In this document: one piece after another, positions 1 to 13,141 of the stretch
Layout of the letters: each line of letters opens with the position of its first letter
Numbering within the stretch: the stretch's first letter is position 1
Made by a program: the position numbers and the translations under genes
Notes under the pieces: model-generated
Told to the model about the DNA's origin: nothing
The model's input: only the letters and a program-made list of their open reading frames with translations
Databases searched by the model: none
Assembly: GCA_963920705.1 (NCBI GenBank)
Contig: OY987227.1
Location: 18,811,434-18,875,433, forward strand
DNA from: Odiellus spinosus
Lineage: Eukaryota > Arthropoda > Arachnida > Opiliones > Phalangiidae
DNA length: 64,000 bases
Direction: 5' to 3'

Positions 1-2775
1 ACTTAATTCGGTCGAATGGGAATCGGTTCAATATGGTATATTCGGTCGACTTAATTTTATCGAATTGGGTAGAAAGTGATTAGATGAAATGGTAATGAGG
101 GAAATATTTTGGGTGAAACTGGGGTTTGTGGGAAAATGTAATTGGGATTTTATTTTTAATCTTGAAAGAAATCGTTCATCAGCTGTAGTACCAAAACAAA
201 ATTATGTCAAGCTTAAAATCATTTTAATTGGTAATAATCTAAACGAAGCGACATAATACTCTCAACAAATTGAAATCGAATATAAATTTGGGGTAACACG
301 CTTCACCTTCCCTCGAAAATCCAATATTTCTCACTTTACAATCAATTTCATCCAAAAATCCCAATAATTGCATCGCCATCTCGAGTACTTATAAGAATCA
401 CATTTATAAAAAAACGTTTGCCATCGTCGGGAAAAATATCCCTAATTATATTTTAAAAGCACGTTTATATTATTCGAAGATTCCGATCAAACGACCTCTC
501 GGAACATTAACTAAATGGCCTCGTGTTTAATTGATATCTCTTCGCTCGTCTCAGATTGCTTCTCTTTATTATTTCTGTCGTGTCGAAATAGAGAATGAAA
601 GACTACTTTCATTTCTACGAGGAGTTGCGTCGCGTATCAATACTCCCCGGCACATCCCGCAATTGTATCGTTAGGCTCGGAACCTAGAGACAATACTGCA
701 AAAGGCGCGAAGCGAGAGATACTCTTTACTACCTCTTGATTTTAACACCGTCGCGTCTAAATCGGTGGGCGAAATAAAGTTCCTAAAAATCAGTTCCAGA
801 TTTCAGTTCTAACAAAGGTAAAAATATTTCTTTTACCTGTAAAAAAAACCAAATCTTACGAGATAAAAGGAATTGAAGATATTTTTTCACTTGCTGAAAA
901 CTGGAACTGATTTCAATTGAAAATAGAACGCGATGGCACGAGACACCGAGAAGAATAAAGATTGAAAGAACCACTAAAGGATATCGTTGCTGGTTTTAAG
1001 TTCGTTTTAGTTTTTGTTTCTTTCTTTCTGTAAATAGTCGAAGCTATAAGGAGAAGTCTATTATAGGCTCGCTTGATTTCCAAATCTCAACAGTTACGAA
1101 AATGAAGTCGGAAAAGCGAGAGGACAGCTCTGCGGAGTCAGGAAGAAGGGAATGGATGAGTGGGAGAGAGAGAGAGAGAAACTATTCTCTTTGGCGCTGG
1201 CTAATGGGGGTCACCCATTTCTCGCTATAAGAGAAACAAAACGTTGATGCTTTTTTTTTTCTTCCACTTTCTCCTTTCCTCTTTCCTCTGTCTTCTTCGT
1301 GCATTTCCTAGACGTTCTCTCTTCCTTCTCGGCGTTTTATCGATCGTAACTTGGTTTTATTTTATTTTTTCGTCTTATTTCACCCCGTAAAACTTAAACT
1401 CCTCTCTTCGTTCGTAAAAATGTTTAAAGGGAGAGTGTAACACTCATCACTTTTGTTTTATACGTATCCAAAAATATCTTAGCCTAATTAGTAATTCAAC
1501 CACATTGTAAAGTCGATTTAACCGCGGTAATAAATATGATGAAATGACATTACGCAATTCATTCCTACGATACGAATCATATTGATAAAAATCTTATTCG
1601 TCTCTTTGTCTATGGAAGCCTTTAATGTAAAGGGTTGGTCGCCTTTTATTATAGCCATTGATTGGAATGCTAATTCCTTTCACCAATTTTCCCCTCGACT
1701 TATACGATTTGCGTAAAAAAAACCGTCGCATAAATTGGCCCTAAATTTAAAGATAGTCTTCTATTTTATTCAAGGACCCCCATTTACCACCCCTTTTTAT
1801 TTTCCACACATCTCTAGCACCAGTAATTAAATCATCTATAAATTTGAGCTTGCTAATATATCCCAAATTTATTTTTTCCAGGATTTAATCCACCACCACC
1901 AAACGTATATAGCGTAGACGAGTATTTTTAATTTCTAAAGATTTATCGCAAACCAAGAGTAGTAAAGGGGCAGTTTAAGGCAGCTCTGTCGTCAATCTCA
2001 AAACCACGTGACTGTTCGGTGTACAAGCTTACTATTTCCTGAGCACGGCCATTTAGAGAATTACTAGCAGACAATCAATGTATGCCAATAGGAAAAATAT
2101 TGTCTGTCGTATTTAATTTGACTGTCCTCTATTGAGTTTCAGTAAACATTTAAATAGCCACTCTCTGTAAATTCAAACCTGGACTTTGAATAGTCACTTG
2201 GTTTTTGTGATCGATGTCAGAGCCTGCTTAATCTATATCTTTGTTAACCTTGTCGAAAATCTAGCCTAAAAGGGCCTATTTTTAATTCTTTGTAGATTTT
2301 TCAATTCAATATACTAATAATTATTTCAGTATTATACTAATAATTACTAAAAAAAATCTCTAGTTGGCAGCACACCCAAATATGGACCTATTCCTTATCT
2401 CATTGTAAAAAAGTCGGATATTTGAATGCATATAGAACGAGTGAAGAAAAGGTTCGCGTGATCAGGACACGTAGCCACAATTTGTTTTAGTTTTACAGTT
2501 TTCCACCAGGTGGATTGAATGCCTATCCTAGGTTTAGCTAGGTAGAATTAACCACGCGTTTAACACCAGTCGTTTATTTCAAGAAACATCTAGTGTGACG
2601 TCATATCACGTTAATATCCTTACCCACTCGATATATATTCCACTCTGAACTTTATTTTGATTCTTATATTTTTTAACGAAATAAGTAATTAATACTATTA
2701 GTTTTTTATCTGGCAAAAAAACATGCCTAATAATTAAAACGTTCTAAAACTTTTTTATATTTTTTTATTTTGTAG
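1..2775. other. AT-rich noncoding DNA upstream of first exon candidate
   Basis: No reading frame of convincing length or composition is visible. The segment holds homopolymer A/T runs, a short (GA)n run at about 1164-1179, and scattered pyrimidine-rich stretches (about 1255-1330). Its last 50 bases carry CTAA-type branch-point candidates (about 2727 and 2744) and the pyrimidine tract of the splice acceptor at 2775, so at least the 3' part is probably intron. Confidence 0.6.
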
Positions 2776-2874
2776 AGTCAGTTCGTTATCTGAAAGGCTC
2801 AGTTGCTAAACGAAATGCTGCTGGATCGTCACGAGATTTTTCAAGCGAGTGGTTCATCCCGAAACGCAGTGAAG
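2776..2874 (+). CDS. Candidate internal coding exon A (33 codons, phase 1/1)
   Basis: The acceptor is strong: a T-rich tract ends in TTTTGTAG at 2775, with CTAA branch-point candidates about 30-48 bases upstream. The donor is GAAG then GTGAGC at 2874/2875. Of the three frames only one stays open; it begins after two bases that complete a split codon and ends with one base of the next. It contains the peptide RYLKGSVAKRNAAGSSRDFS followed by SEWFIPKRSE, a basic and serine-rich, hydrophilic stretch with no recognised domain. Base composition is more balanced than in the flanks. The 99-bp length and equal phases make it skippable without frameshift. The family is not recognised. A chance acceptor/donor pair remains possible. 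Confidence 0.45.
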
Positions 2875-3661
2875 GTGAGCGACTATTTTTCTATTTTAGA
2901 ACTTCTTACAAATACTGATCGGCAATTATCAAATATTCTGAAGTGTACTAGAAACAATGTAGGGTCTTCCAACTTTTCATATCTAGCATAAATTTTTTAT
3001 AAGTATACTGACTTACAAATTTAAATGCGTGTTAAGTATTTTAGCTTCCGCACTGGCTATATTATGCATAAATGTGCTTTCGTACCAAGCAAAATCTAGA
3101 AATATTATATTTAGATTTATTGATTAACCAAAAATCGATGTTCCCATTCTTGTGAATTACTAGGTAAACCAGTAAACATTTAATTGCGCGTACTAGCCAT
3201 CTACCCTTTGGGGAAACAAATTATCTCGTTCTCCGTGGGTTGCGTTTAAGCCTTTTCTTTTAAAATTCTAGTAAGCCGTTCTCGAGTTCTTTCGAAATAA
3301 CCCCCAAACACCATGGCCACCCACGTCTGGCTAAACCAACGAGAAAAACGCTAGGAAATTCTAAGGAATGTTAAATTAAGACAAATGATTTTGAGGAAGT
3401 TACTAGTTTTTTTTATTTTCCCTGTACTTCTTTTTATTCTTATGTCGAGGCGAAGAGAGTGGTTAAGATTTCGTTCACCCTTAATCTTAATCTTAATTAA
3501 ATTATGAAGATTGAATTTTACCTTTTATTTGGCAAAGGTGGGAGGTATTCTGTTGTCTCTATCCTTTGAAAGAGATAGTTTCGGGACATTCTTAATAAAC
3601 AGTGAATGAATACTGCTTACCCAAAAAGATTAAAATTAATTTCTGCGCGCTTTTTTTTCGC
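2875..3661. other. Noncoding, intron-like stretch after exon A
   Basis: It starts with the GTGAGC donor and is then AT-rich with stops in all frames. No gene or clear repeat is seen. Confidence 0.5.
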
Positions 3662-3665
3662 TTAA

Positions 3666-3836
3666 AGCTTCGTTCACACTAGTCTTTGAAACAGTTTTGA
3701 ATTTTATATTGACTTTTAAAGGTGAAAGTTATATTATTTGACAAATGATCTCTCTTCATCGTTGACCCCAGAATTTTACAATTTGATTTTTCCAAAAAAG
3801 ATAAAAAGAATTTAAAGTATCTAGTGTGAACGCGGC
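3666..3836. mobile_element. TTAA-flanked MITE (171 bp)
   Basis: Imperfect terminal inverted repeats are visible: the left end at 3666-3682 includes CGTTCACACTAG, and its complement CTAGTGTGAACG lies at 3821-3832. The element is bounded on both sides by TTAA (3662-3665 and 3837-3840), the target duplication used by piggyBac-like and some Kolobok transposons. The interior is AT-rich and codes for nothing. It is probably a non-autonomous element moved by a transposase encoded elsewhere. A weakly similar stretch starting CTTCGTTCACACTC lies at about 11312. Confidence 0.65.
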
Positions 3837-3840
3837 TTAA

Positions 3841-6800
3841 ATATCATGAATGTCAGTTCAGTCAAATGGCCGAGATAAATACTCTTAGGGAAGATTAAAT
3901 TTTTTATGTTTAACAATCTGAATATATTAAAAATAGCTTTAATGCATTGTAAATGATATTCTCGAGAGACGGGAACTCAATTCAAATGTAATTGGGCGTA
4001 ATCTTATCCCTCTGGATTCAAGATTAATTTTCATAACTACTTCTGTACCATAATTGGACATTGAAATCATTAATACGAATGCGAGCGGTTGGTCGATTTC
4101 TGGAATCACAAACCAGGGTCAGTTCACTCGAGTTGGGACAGGTGGGAAATATTCCAGCTAATTACGCGATAAAACGACAATTTAACTCCGTTATATTATA
4201 GCTATATCAGCGCCACAACGGTTGATGATTTTAGTCGTCATTAGTCTTTCATTTTGGGTTTCGGTGAGCTGGTTACTGGTAACTGCTTCCTTAAAATCTA
4301 TACATCAATTAACTGATCACAGGCTTTGGCAATGCTAAAAACTTACTCAATTTCTTAATTATTTTAGTATACAGTCAAAGCTCTATATGCATGATTATGG
4401 ATAGCGTGGAATGATTGCTGTCTCCAGATTAGCTGGAGTTTTAATTTATTTTTGTCCTAACCCGAGCAAACGGACCCTTGGTTCAACCTCTTAATACAAC
4501 CTCTCTTCTAAGAACAGACCTCTTTTATAAGCGCGAACCGCGGACATAATTTATATATGCCCATTCCCTTTACCCTCTTTTAAAATGGCCAAGGAATTCT
4601 CCTTCAAATGTCAGACATTCTTTTCAAAATGCTTCGAATGGGTATTTCCACGAAACTACTACTTTAATGCTGAACACTTTTTTATCTGTTATAATCCTTT
4701 GGGAGGTACCTTGCCTTTGAGAGTAAATGAATTATATTTTACTTAAACATCTCTTCGAGAATGTTTTCACCGTTGAACATCCAGTACAGCTAGTTCTAAA
4801 TTTTAATTCTAATTTCTAAAAGGTTTCTTTTTTCATATGTGTATGTGTGAAAAAAACTACTTCACTCTTATCAGAAAATTTAATTTACGAAATTATATAA
4901 CTCGACGAGCAAATACGGAAAGGTTATATAGGCATAGTGAGTGAAATGTCTTCGGTTACCTCGGTTACCTTGCCCTTTTTATTTCATTTCTTCTTCGCCG
5001 TTATAAAAAATGTCTAGACTCTATTCTCATACTCTCTAAGGTTTTAAATTACCGCAGAATTTCTTTCCTCTTTTGTCAAAAGTTGATGTCCAATCCAAGT
5101 GTATAGCTTAGCTTTTTTGTGTTTATTTGTGGAACTTAAAAATTAATCTGTGATCCATTTTGCTGACTCGTCAATTTGAGTCACGGCTTTAGTCAGCGCG
5201 AACTTCTTTTGAGCACAAATATACAAATAACTAATATTTTATAACCATAAGAAATAATGAATATACTGGTCAGTGGTCAGCCATTACTTTTACTCTCTTG
5301 CAACTTCGTTATTGGGACCAAACTGGCATAGCCGGATTCAACAGCTTCAAACTTTAGGAGTAATAGATTTTGTGAAACTTAAATTTGCCAACTGCATAAT
5401 AAAATCTAAGCCCAATTGATAGCAATTTCTAAATACTTCAGCATAGAGGTTAAAAGTAGTTTTGTAAACTGCGTATGGTCTTCATACGAGTACTATATAT
5501 TGGTACAAAATAGGACTCGCACCTGTTCCAAAAGTTTAAGGAGAAATTCAAAATGTATTAGGAATTTTGAAATTTCAACCCGATAAGTACGCGTCGAAAA
5601 GACGTTGCCGTATATGTTGGCCTTCCCACACGTTATAAGTCGCGTATAGGATTCGGAAACGAAAAAAATATAGATATATATTCGCCCTACTTGGTGCTCC
5701 GCCTGCAGCATAATTTTGCGATTCCGAAAGTCATCCTTCAACCGTCGCAATTTCTCCACCATCCCGCTATATATAAGGCTTCTGCCGCATTTCGAGACCG
5801 ATACCATTGAGTCAATGCCTGCTATAAAACTAAATGGGGATGGGCTTTCTAAGCATTTCTGTAGCCGTTTTCTTCCTTCCCCCTAAGATCTATTCAATAA
5901 CTCTAACAAGTCAAATGGACGGTTTAGTTCGAATCAGTCTAAATTTGCAGAGGATATTTGCAGTATTTGGTCTCTATCTTCGTTATATCGATACCATACA
6001 CGAATGCGTGAGAGAATTTGTTTATACGCTATGAAAGCTTACGTTTCATTCTGAGAGTTTATTCAGTAAAATAGGCGATGACAATGGTCCGAAACGCTCG
6101 AATTTTTGTAGATTTCTAGCTACGAGCAGTCGCCCAACCAAGAACATGGTCTCCGTTCGTATTGTTACGTTATAACTATTACCAAAAGCCCCCAATTTCT
6201 GGGGGAATCTTGACATATTTTCGACTCTAAATGTTTGAGTATGGTTTAGGGCTCCAATACAAATGACCAGGTTTAGGGACACTGTGATTTTTGATGTCGT
6301 AAAAAAGTGGGGACTGATCCAGGATATCTTGTATAACACGAGGGTTTTATGGGCCATCTTAGAATATTATTATCATTCGTAACGCAACCCCCTTTTGACC
6401 TCTTAAGCTCTATCTTTGAACTTTGTATCAAAATTGGCCGTTTATTGGACAGTGTTAACGTTCCATTATCACTTGTCATCGTTTTTCCATCGCAATTAAG
6501 TTTTATACGAAAATTCTTTTGCATCAGCAACTAACTTTTCACGAGACTTTACATTAAAAAATGTTTTCGATACTGTAAATTAGCGACAACTTTGAGAAAT
6601 GTTGGTATGGTTTTTACGCGTATGTTAAGTCGAAATGGATTGAAATAGCTTGTTGTCAGAGTCTAGTATCCCTGTAAGAGAGAGATTTATGAATCCATGT
6701 TAAGGCTATTTCCAAGAACGTTAAATATTGATTTATTATTCAATATTGGTTTTAATTCTAAAACCACTCGTTGTCAGGCTTGATTCTCCTTTAAAGAAAA

Positions 6801-8017
6801 GATATGTTTTAAACAAAGGTATTTAATATCCTCTAAAATGCTCTCTCCACCCCTACAATTTTCTGAATTGAGATACTTAGTTCGAACTAAATTCACGGAA
6901 AGATCAGTTGAAATTCAATTTATAAAAGACTGGTTTCTGGTTTAAACAAAATAAAAAAGGGTGCCCCCATTTTACCGCGATTGAAATTGTCGACGGAAAA
7001 GCTGCGCGCCAAGGCCCACGTTCTCCCTTCTCTTTTTAGACAAAAGAATTTTCCCTATTTTTAGCATTACCATGGTTTTCCAGCATTTCGGTTACGCATA
7101 CTTCGATTTCTGCATCCCGTTTTCTTCCTATACTTCATTTATCTTGCCCTTTTTACCCTCCGCGCTGTCCACATCCCCTTCGCCCTTTCCATTTAAACCG
7201 GGCAATTTGCTTCCTTTTTTTTCGTTTCCAACGTCCTTTTCAGGAGAAATAACTAGATTATTAATTCTCCGTTTAAGACTCAATATAATGGTATATATAG
7301 GAAGCGGGAAATATCCCTGATGTTGGTCAGTGTCCAAAAAACGTTACAGCATGTAGATTTTCCATTACGTTTATCTTTTAAGTGACAAACACAGTGTATG
7401 ATTTTCTTGAACGGTCTCCGAACCATAATTTATTTATACGTCTAAACAAAGGGGGGTAATTTGAGAAATTATGTTCATGTACCCTTGCACTGAATATTAC
7501 CGTAACTCTTTATCCGTTTGACATAATTCTAACGCCAAAATTCATATATTTTTGATATTGGACCCGCGGGATTGTTTCTAAGGTTGCTTTTGGTGTGCGT
7601 GAAGAAAAATGTGACATTTTTGGTGACAACGTTATTCATTAATTTGCAAAACGTTACTAACAATTAAAATTAAAGCTTCCAAGCTCTTGAAATAAATGAT
7701 AAGTGAACCGCCAACGGGACTTAATTGCGTAGGCGTGAATTGTTCCATCTGGATAGATAGGTAACTTCCTGGGTGGTTTTTCAAATACGCGTATTATATG
7801 GCAGCACTAGGAAAGTTATACTCCATTTATATCGAAGTCAACAAATATTTGAGATAAGGAGTAGCATAGTTTCCATTTAGCTGCCAACTCGAGATGGAAT
7901 GTGTACTATATTCCTCTAGAGAATGTTAAAGATTTCCTCTGATATAATGGATTAACATAAAATACATATTTTAATAATTGGAATTGTAACTGTGCAATCT
8001 AACCAGAATAACCTTCA
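3841..8017. other. Noncoding AT-rich DNA without recognised gene
   Basis: Only short overlapping frames occur (for example 5493-5807 minus and 6046-6357 minus). None has splice signals, domain-like residues or a coherent composition. A possible short exon at about 4201-4262 was considered and rejected. No clear repeat was found. Confidence 0.5.
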
Positions 8018-8170
8018 TTTTTTTTTTTTGAGCTCGAGCTCATTGGCAAAAAGGCTTTGGGCGCAAGTGCCTCGTGATCCTGCACACATATATAAAGCCT
8101 TTTCAGGAAATCTGAAATAAAAATGTCCAGTCGAGGGGACCAAACCTTGGGGCTCCTATATCATGTACCC
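8018..8170 (-). mobile_element. Possible tRNA-related SINE fragment, minus strand
   Basis: Read on the minus strand, the segment ends in a 12-base A run (T run at 8018-8029 on plus). It carries GGTTTGGTCCCC at about 8137-8148, close to a tRNA B box (GGTTCGANTCC). Between them lie a hairpin-prone AGGCTTT...AAAGCCT segment and a GAGCTCGAGCTC palindrome just before the A tail. No convincing A box or flanking target duplication was found, so it may be truncated or another kind of retroposed sequence. No second copy is seen in this window. Confidence 0.3.
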
Positions 8171-10619
8171 CTTCTGAAGTTCCAACCCTATATATATTCC
8201 CATAACATTTTCACTCCTGCCTGAAACTTGAGTTGTTCTAAAACCGTCTCTGTGGTGTTCCAGGAGTTTATGTAAATTGTGGGCTAAATGGGGGTCGCCA
8301 GCGAAAAGGGGAAGCATCCAATCATGAAGAGGCGCGCGCAGCTAATGACGATACTGTAACACATATTAATTAGCATTTGTTAGGCTATCGGTTGTTATTG
8401 CACGCTCGACGCCTTACGACAGAACAATTCCACTCTTTTTTGTGGCGTCCCCCTTCTCGGCCAGAACAAACGTCGGTCTAGCTTGCTCGTTATTTGGAAT
8501 TCATATATTAATTATCCTTGAATTTTACAAAAATTAATCGAATAGAAATGATAAACGATAACACTATACTCGTGTTGAGTTATTTCCTTTCGAGATTTTT
8601 TCCCTTTTTGTAAAGTGTTCTTTCTTTATACGTATTACAGATGAAGAATATAGTCCATTCATTTCTTCTTTGTTTTGGTTTTTTATTATCATTATTATTA
8701 TACTAGTTTCTTTGAAAAAAAATTCTAAACCACATTTTTTCCCTCTAATAAGAAAATTACCCGAAACTTTCGCCGGTCCTTTTTTCGCAAATCGTATATT
8801 GAAACAAAACCGTTCTGTACATTTACTAGTTTCGGGAAGGCAATTTATTGCTAGCCTCATTTATATTACAAAGGAAATGGAAAGAGAGAGGGAATTGGAA
8901 GTTGGGAGCAGCAGAGCGGCGAATCCTTTGCTTTGTACGCAACGTATAGTTTCAAATTTAATGGAACATCTTCGTTTTGGAGAGACTAGGGTTACAATTT
9001 AGTAAATTGAAAAATATAATGTTCTCATTCGCCCGTTCTTTTTTTTTCTTCTTTTTGGCTTAACTAACTAGCGAATCGTAGCGTAATCTCCAGAGAGATC
9101 CGTGAAAGAGAAGTAAAGTTAAAATTGATTAATTAAGCCCCGCGAAATTAATTCGACGTCTGGAAACGGAATATATTTTTTTATTCCGCACCATGCAACA
9201 GTTTCTAAAATTTCCTTCGCGAATTTAAAAAAACAAAGCGGAAGTGAAAGCTTTAAGATTTTATTTTAAAGAGGGGATTGATAGTAAAATAAATTTTATT
9301 TTAATAAAAAATTTAAGGTTTAAATTAACATTTAATATTTAATCCAATTTAAATTAATTTTCAGTGATCGAATAGACTCGTTTATTTTAATTTTATTAAT
9401 TTAAGTACATCGTTTTCTAGAATTATGAATTTATTCTACCTTGAAATGATTGCACGTACAAAGCTAGGCTTTCTATTATTTCTAAGATTAGTTTACTAAG
9501 AAATCCAAACTTTGGGAATGAGCAGAATTCCAGATGGAACTGTTGCATAGATAATTTTACCCTGAATTGGTAAAACGAATTAATCTTTATACCTGGCCCC
9601 TTTATCTTTAAGAAATCAAACGCGGCGCTTGTTTTGAAACAAAAACTCAAATTCCATTACCGAAGTTTGCAACGAATTTTATCAAATTTGCATCGAATTT
9701 GAAAAAAATATATAATCGCAATAGAAGATTTACACATGGAAGTTTGAAATTTTAACTTTAATTACTAAAAGTTTAAAAAAGGAGCTTCGAGCTCGTAGCT
9801 TTTTAACACTGAATACATGATTCGTTAGATAGTTTTAGAAACACGGCTGTACATCTTTGCGTGTACTTTTTTTAGCGTTCCCCGTGACAGATAGACAGAC
9901 GCACCTAGAGAATTATACATTTTACTTATACTTGATTTTACGTATACTTGATTTCTAAGCCTCAATCGCCACATAGTTATAGTCTGCAGCCTGCTTGGAG
10001 ATTTTATTTATGGGGGGGGGGGGGGCTCAAAATTAGACAGGGACAAGTACTTGTTCATATCAAGTAACTCAATCGATTATGAATACGAGTACTCGTACCA
10101 AATACCGATTTAAATGATTTTACTGATAGTATTAATAATCGATAAATAATTGCTTGATGGGTACTGGCTAAATAGTTGTCTACTAATTACTCTAAGTATA
10201 AAAATTTAAAAATTGTATCGAAAAATTAGATGTTTTGGTACGAAAAAAGAGGTAATAGCCAGATGTCACGTACGAGGGAAATCAAACTTTTAACCATGTT
10301 TTAGATAAGGATATTAGTAAAGTTAAAGATCTATGTTGATGTTGTTAATTTAAAGATACATATTTCTCTTTGAGGATTTTTAATACTTATTCGTATATTA
10401 ATCTCGATCAGGACTAGCGGCCATATTAGGATAAAGCCTTCGTCTATATAGCTTTAAAGTTAGCTTATTTCGGCTCATTTCCCCCCAGCGCTTTTTATCG
10501 GTTTATCGATTCCCTAAAGTTAGAGAAAAAAAACCAAAAAAAAAAAAAAAAAACACATTCTACGATAAGGTGCAAAAGCTATATGGATCTTTAGTTTTTT
10601 TTTTTTTTTTGTTTGTTTT

Positions 10620-10644
10620 CTCTCTCTCTCTCTCTCTCTCTCTC
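10620..10644. repeat. (CT)n microsatellite
   Basis: An uninterrupted CT dinucleotide run of about twelve units follows a T-rich tract. It produces the low-complexity stretch of a spurious minus-strand frame. Confidence 0.95.
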
Positions 10645-11238
10645 CAACAAACAGTCAGTTTAAAAAAGAAAGCACTAATAAATTGCATTGGTAAAGTGTC
10701 CGTGACAAGATATATTGAGGAATGCAAACTTATTTTATAAGGTCTTATATTGGCCAACCAATCGGAAGGTATCCCATAGTATTAAGGGAATGGGTGTTAA
10801 GTTTCAAATGGCAGATCGTATGTCATGGAGAAATTTTTCAAAAATATTAAATAATGTCAGAGTTTAGACTTTTATAACTTTGTTACAGTTTTAAAATGGA
10901 TCGAATTTCTTGCATAAGACGGTGATATTACCTTATCTAGCAGTGGTCAGGCAATACCTAAATGAAACAGAAACAGTCCTCACTCTTAAATGGGAATGTT
11001 TATTTATCCTACATGTTTACTCCATGGTATAATCCGGTGAGAACAACCTCTTCCCTTATCAAGCTCGCTTCCCCACCAAATCGGATTTTTAGCCGTGCTC
11101 GTGGGACTGTTTCTACGTATTTGCCTTTTCCTATTTCTTTTGATTCTCGGTAACGTATGCGTTCATTTTTTTTCGAGGTCATCAACATCGGGTCATTAAT
11201 TAATAATTGCCTAACTAATTAGGACATAATCTATACGT

Positions 11239-11264
11239 GTATATATATATATATATATATATAT
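11239..11264. repeat. (AT)n microsatellite
   Basis: An uninterrupted alternating AT run of about twelve units. Similar shorter runs lie at about 42426-42440 and 42514-42533. Confidence 0.95.
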
Positions 11265-12882
11265 GGATGGTATAAGCAGTGAAAAATTAGATAACCTTCC
11301 AGTTTTCTATCTTCGTTCACACTCAAGACTATGGAAAGGTGAAATTGTAATATTTTGCGATCAACTGCCAAAATTCTTTGTCGCAAAACACAATTATTAG
11401 TAATCTCTCATGGTTCTTAGGAGCAACAATTTCTTCTTGAAATTACAAAAGTCCTTTTTTCAATCTAAAGATTTAAATTTCTATCTACTATATTTTATTA
11501 TCACAATAATCTTAATCGTATAAATCAAGGTGAAGAAATGGATATTTTCAATTACACTTAAATCCCTGATCTCCACCCATTTTTCCTGAAATCTTGGTTT
11601 TTTTCTTCTCATAAAGAGGATAAAGTTTTTTTTTTCCCTTCTCTGGTTCAAATCGTTAGGCTTAGCTATTCCTTGAAAGAAAATCGCTGTGGTAAGCTGT
11701 AGTTGCGAGGGAGAGAAAGAGGGGAAAACGCGACGAAGAGTGTTTGACGATATTGATTTAACAGAAAAACAATAGTAAAGCTTGAGGTGTTCTCGAGAGC
11801 TATAGCAATTTCATCCAATAAAGGTCGTTCGATGCTGAAGAATAAGAAAAGAATAAAAAGAAATTGGGGAAGACCCGAGAGACGCGGGCTAAAGAAATTT
11901 TTGCGGGAGGAAGATTCCAGCCATTCTCTTCCTCATCTCGAGAGAGATGAGAGGAGAACGGGAGGGTTGAAAGTTGGGCTTGTGGGTCTTGTCATAGCTC
12001 GAAGGCACCAACGCCAAAACTCGTTAAACAATAATGGGAAGAGATCAGAGGTAAAAGAAAAAAAAAGTTTTAAGGCTTGAAAGCCACCACCGAAATTCGT
12101 AGAAAAACGCCAAAAACCATTACGAGTCCGAGAAGAGTGTTAGAGATGAAGTTTTCTTTCAAGTTATTTCATCAAAACTATATATTGAATTGTATACGGT
12201 ATTTTGAAACTGAAGAAAACGAGTTACGTGAATTTAGCCTTGACACTAAGTTCAGATTCATAATTGAATCTCTTGAGTATTCATATAATTTTAACCGCTT
12301 GAGTTATCAAGTAGTGTTCAAAACGGCAATCTTAAAAAAGGCGTAACTGCTTTGTTTGGGAGAAACGATGTCTGTAAATATATTTAATATCCTAATTTCA
12401 TGAAACTGTATCGGCGCCAATTAATAATTGTTCGTATATTAGATCGTTTTAATGCTGAACATTTGCCATAACTTAATATTTAGGGTCCGCTTGAGACAGG
12501 ATTTATTAACAAGCTAAATAATACTGAAGCTTAAAGCCTCGCCCTGAAATTATATGGAGTAAAATCTGAAAGTTCCTAATTCATGGCCTCAAATAAGTCT
12601 TAAAGCCTCGAACGATATTCATAATTAAGTTTGAAGTAAAAATCTTCAATCATTTTTACTTTGCTTTATTATATAGAATTAAAATTTAAGTCCTCTTTTC
12701 ACCTTTCCCCTCTCCTCGACCTTTTTTTTAATCTTTTAATTCCATGTATTTCTTTGTGAAATTGTACATGCAAGCCAATCAGATTTTAGCCAAAAAACAT
12801 TCAGCGTTTAATGTTGGCTCATTGCGTTTGTTGTTCTTCGTCACATTCATTACCCTAAATGGGGTAACGTGGAACGAATCAT

Positions 12883-13141
12883 CTTTTTGGGGGCTTCTAT
12901 ATAATGCTCCTAAAATGACGAAATTTGATTGGGTTGAATGTATTTCTCTCAAAAGAGGAATTCTAAATGTTTGACGACATGGAAGGGACGAAATTTAACG
13001 TACTTATTTTATTACCATTTCAACTCCTTTGGATATTTATTATTTTACACCGTATCCTATTTTAAGGTCTAAAATTATGGTATATTACACTTCCATTTAT
13101 TCGGGCTCCCTTTAAATCCGATACTGGGGCAACTGTAGAGA
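12883..13141. repeat. Dispersed repeat family 1, copy a
   Basis: Shares an ordered series of blocks with 33336-33606: a TTGGGGG-TTCTA start, ATGCT, GA-ATTTGATTGG, GACGAAATTTAA, and an end block GGCTCCCTTTAAAT followed by ATAC-GGGG-AACT. The spacing between blocks is similar in both, so they look like two diverged copies of one interspersed element in the same orientation. No terminal repeats or coding capacity were seen. The family is unknown. Confidence 0.55.

Larger units (their letters stand above)
8171..12882. other. Noncoding DNA with simple repeats
   Basis: It contains a G run at 10012-10025, A/T homopolymers around 10530-10610, a (CT)n run at 10620-10644 and an (AT)n run at about 11239-11264. 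Open frames such as 11787-12080 and 12077-12346 are short, purine-rich or AT-rich, and lack signals of coding. An acceptor-like site at about 8263 opens a 36-codon frame, but no donor or polyadenylation signal supports it. Confidence 0.5.

Noticed and set aside
4201..4262. Possible short exon with a hydrophobic peptide (LMILVVISLSFWVS) before GTGAGC
   Set aside because: The donor follows TTCG rather than an AG, the acceptor tract is weak, and the frame is only about 20 codons.
5493..6357. Overlapping reading frames of about 100 codons on the minus strand
   Set aside because: No start context, domain, splice signal or composition shift. The lengths are within chance for this amount of DNA.
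8264..8373. 36-codon frame after an acceptor-like TGTTCCAG
   Set aside because: No donor and no nearby polyadenylation signal. A frame of this length is common at local GC of this level.
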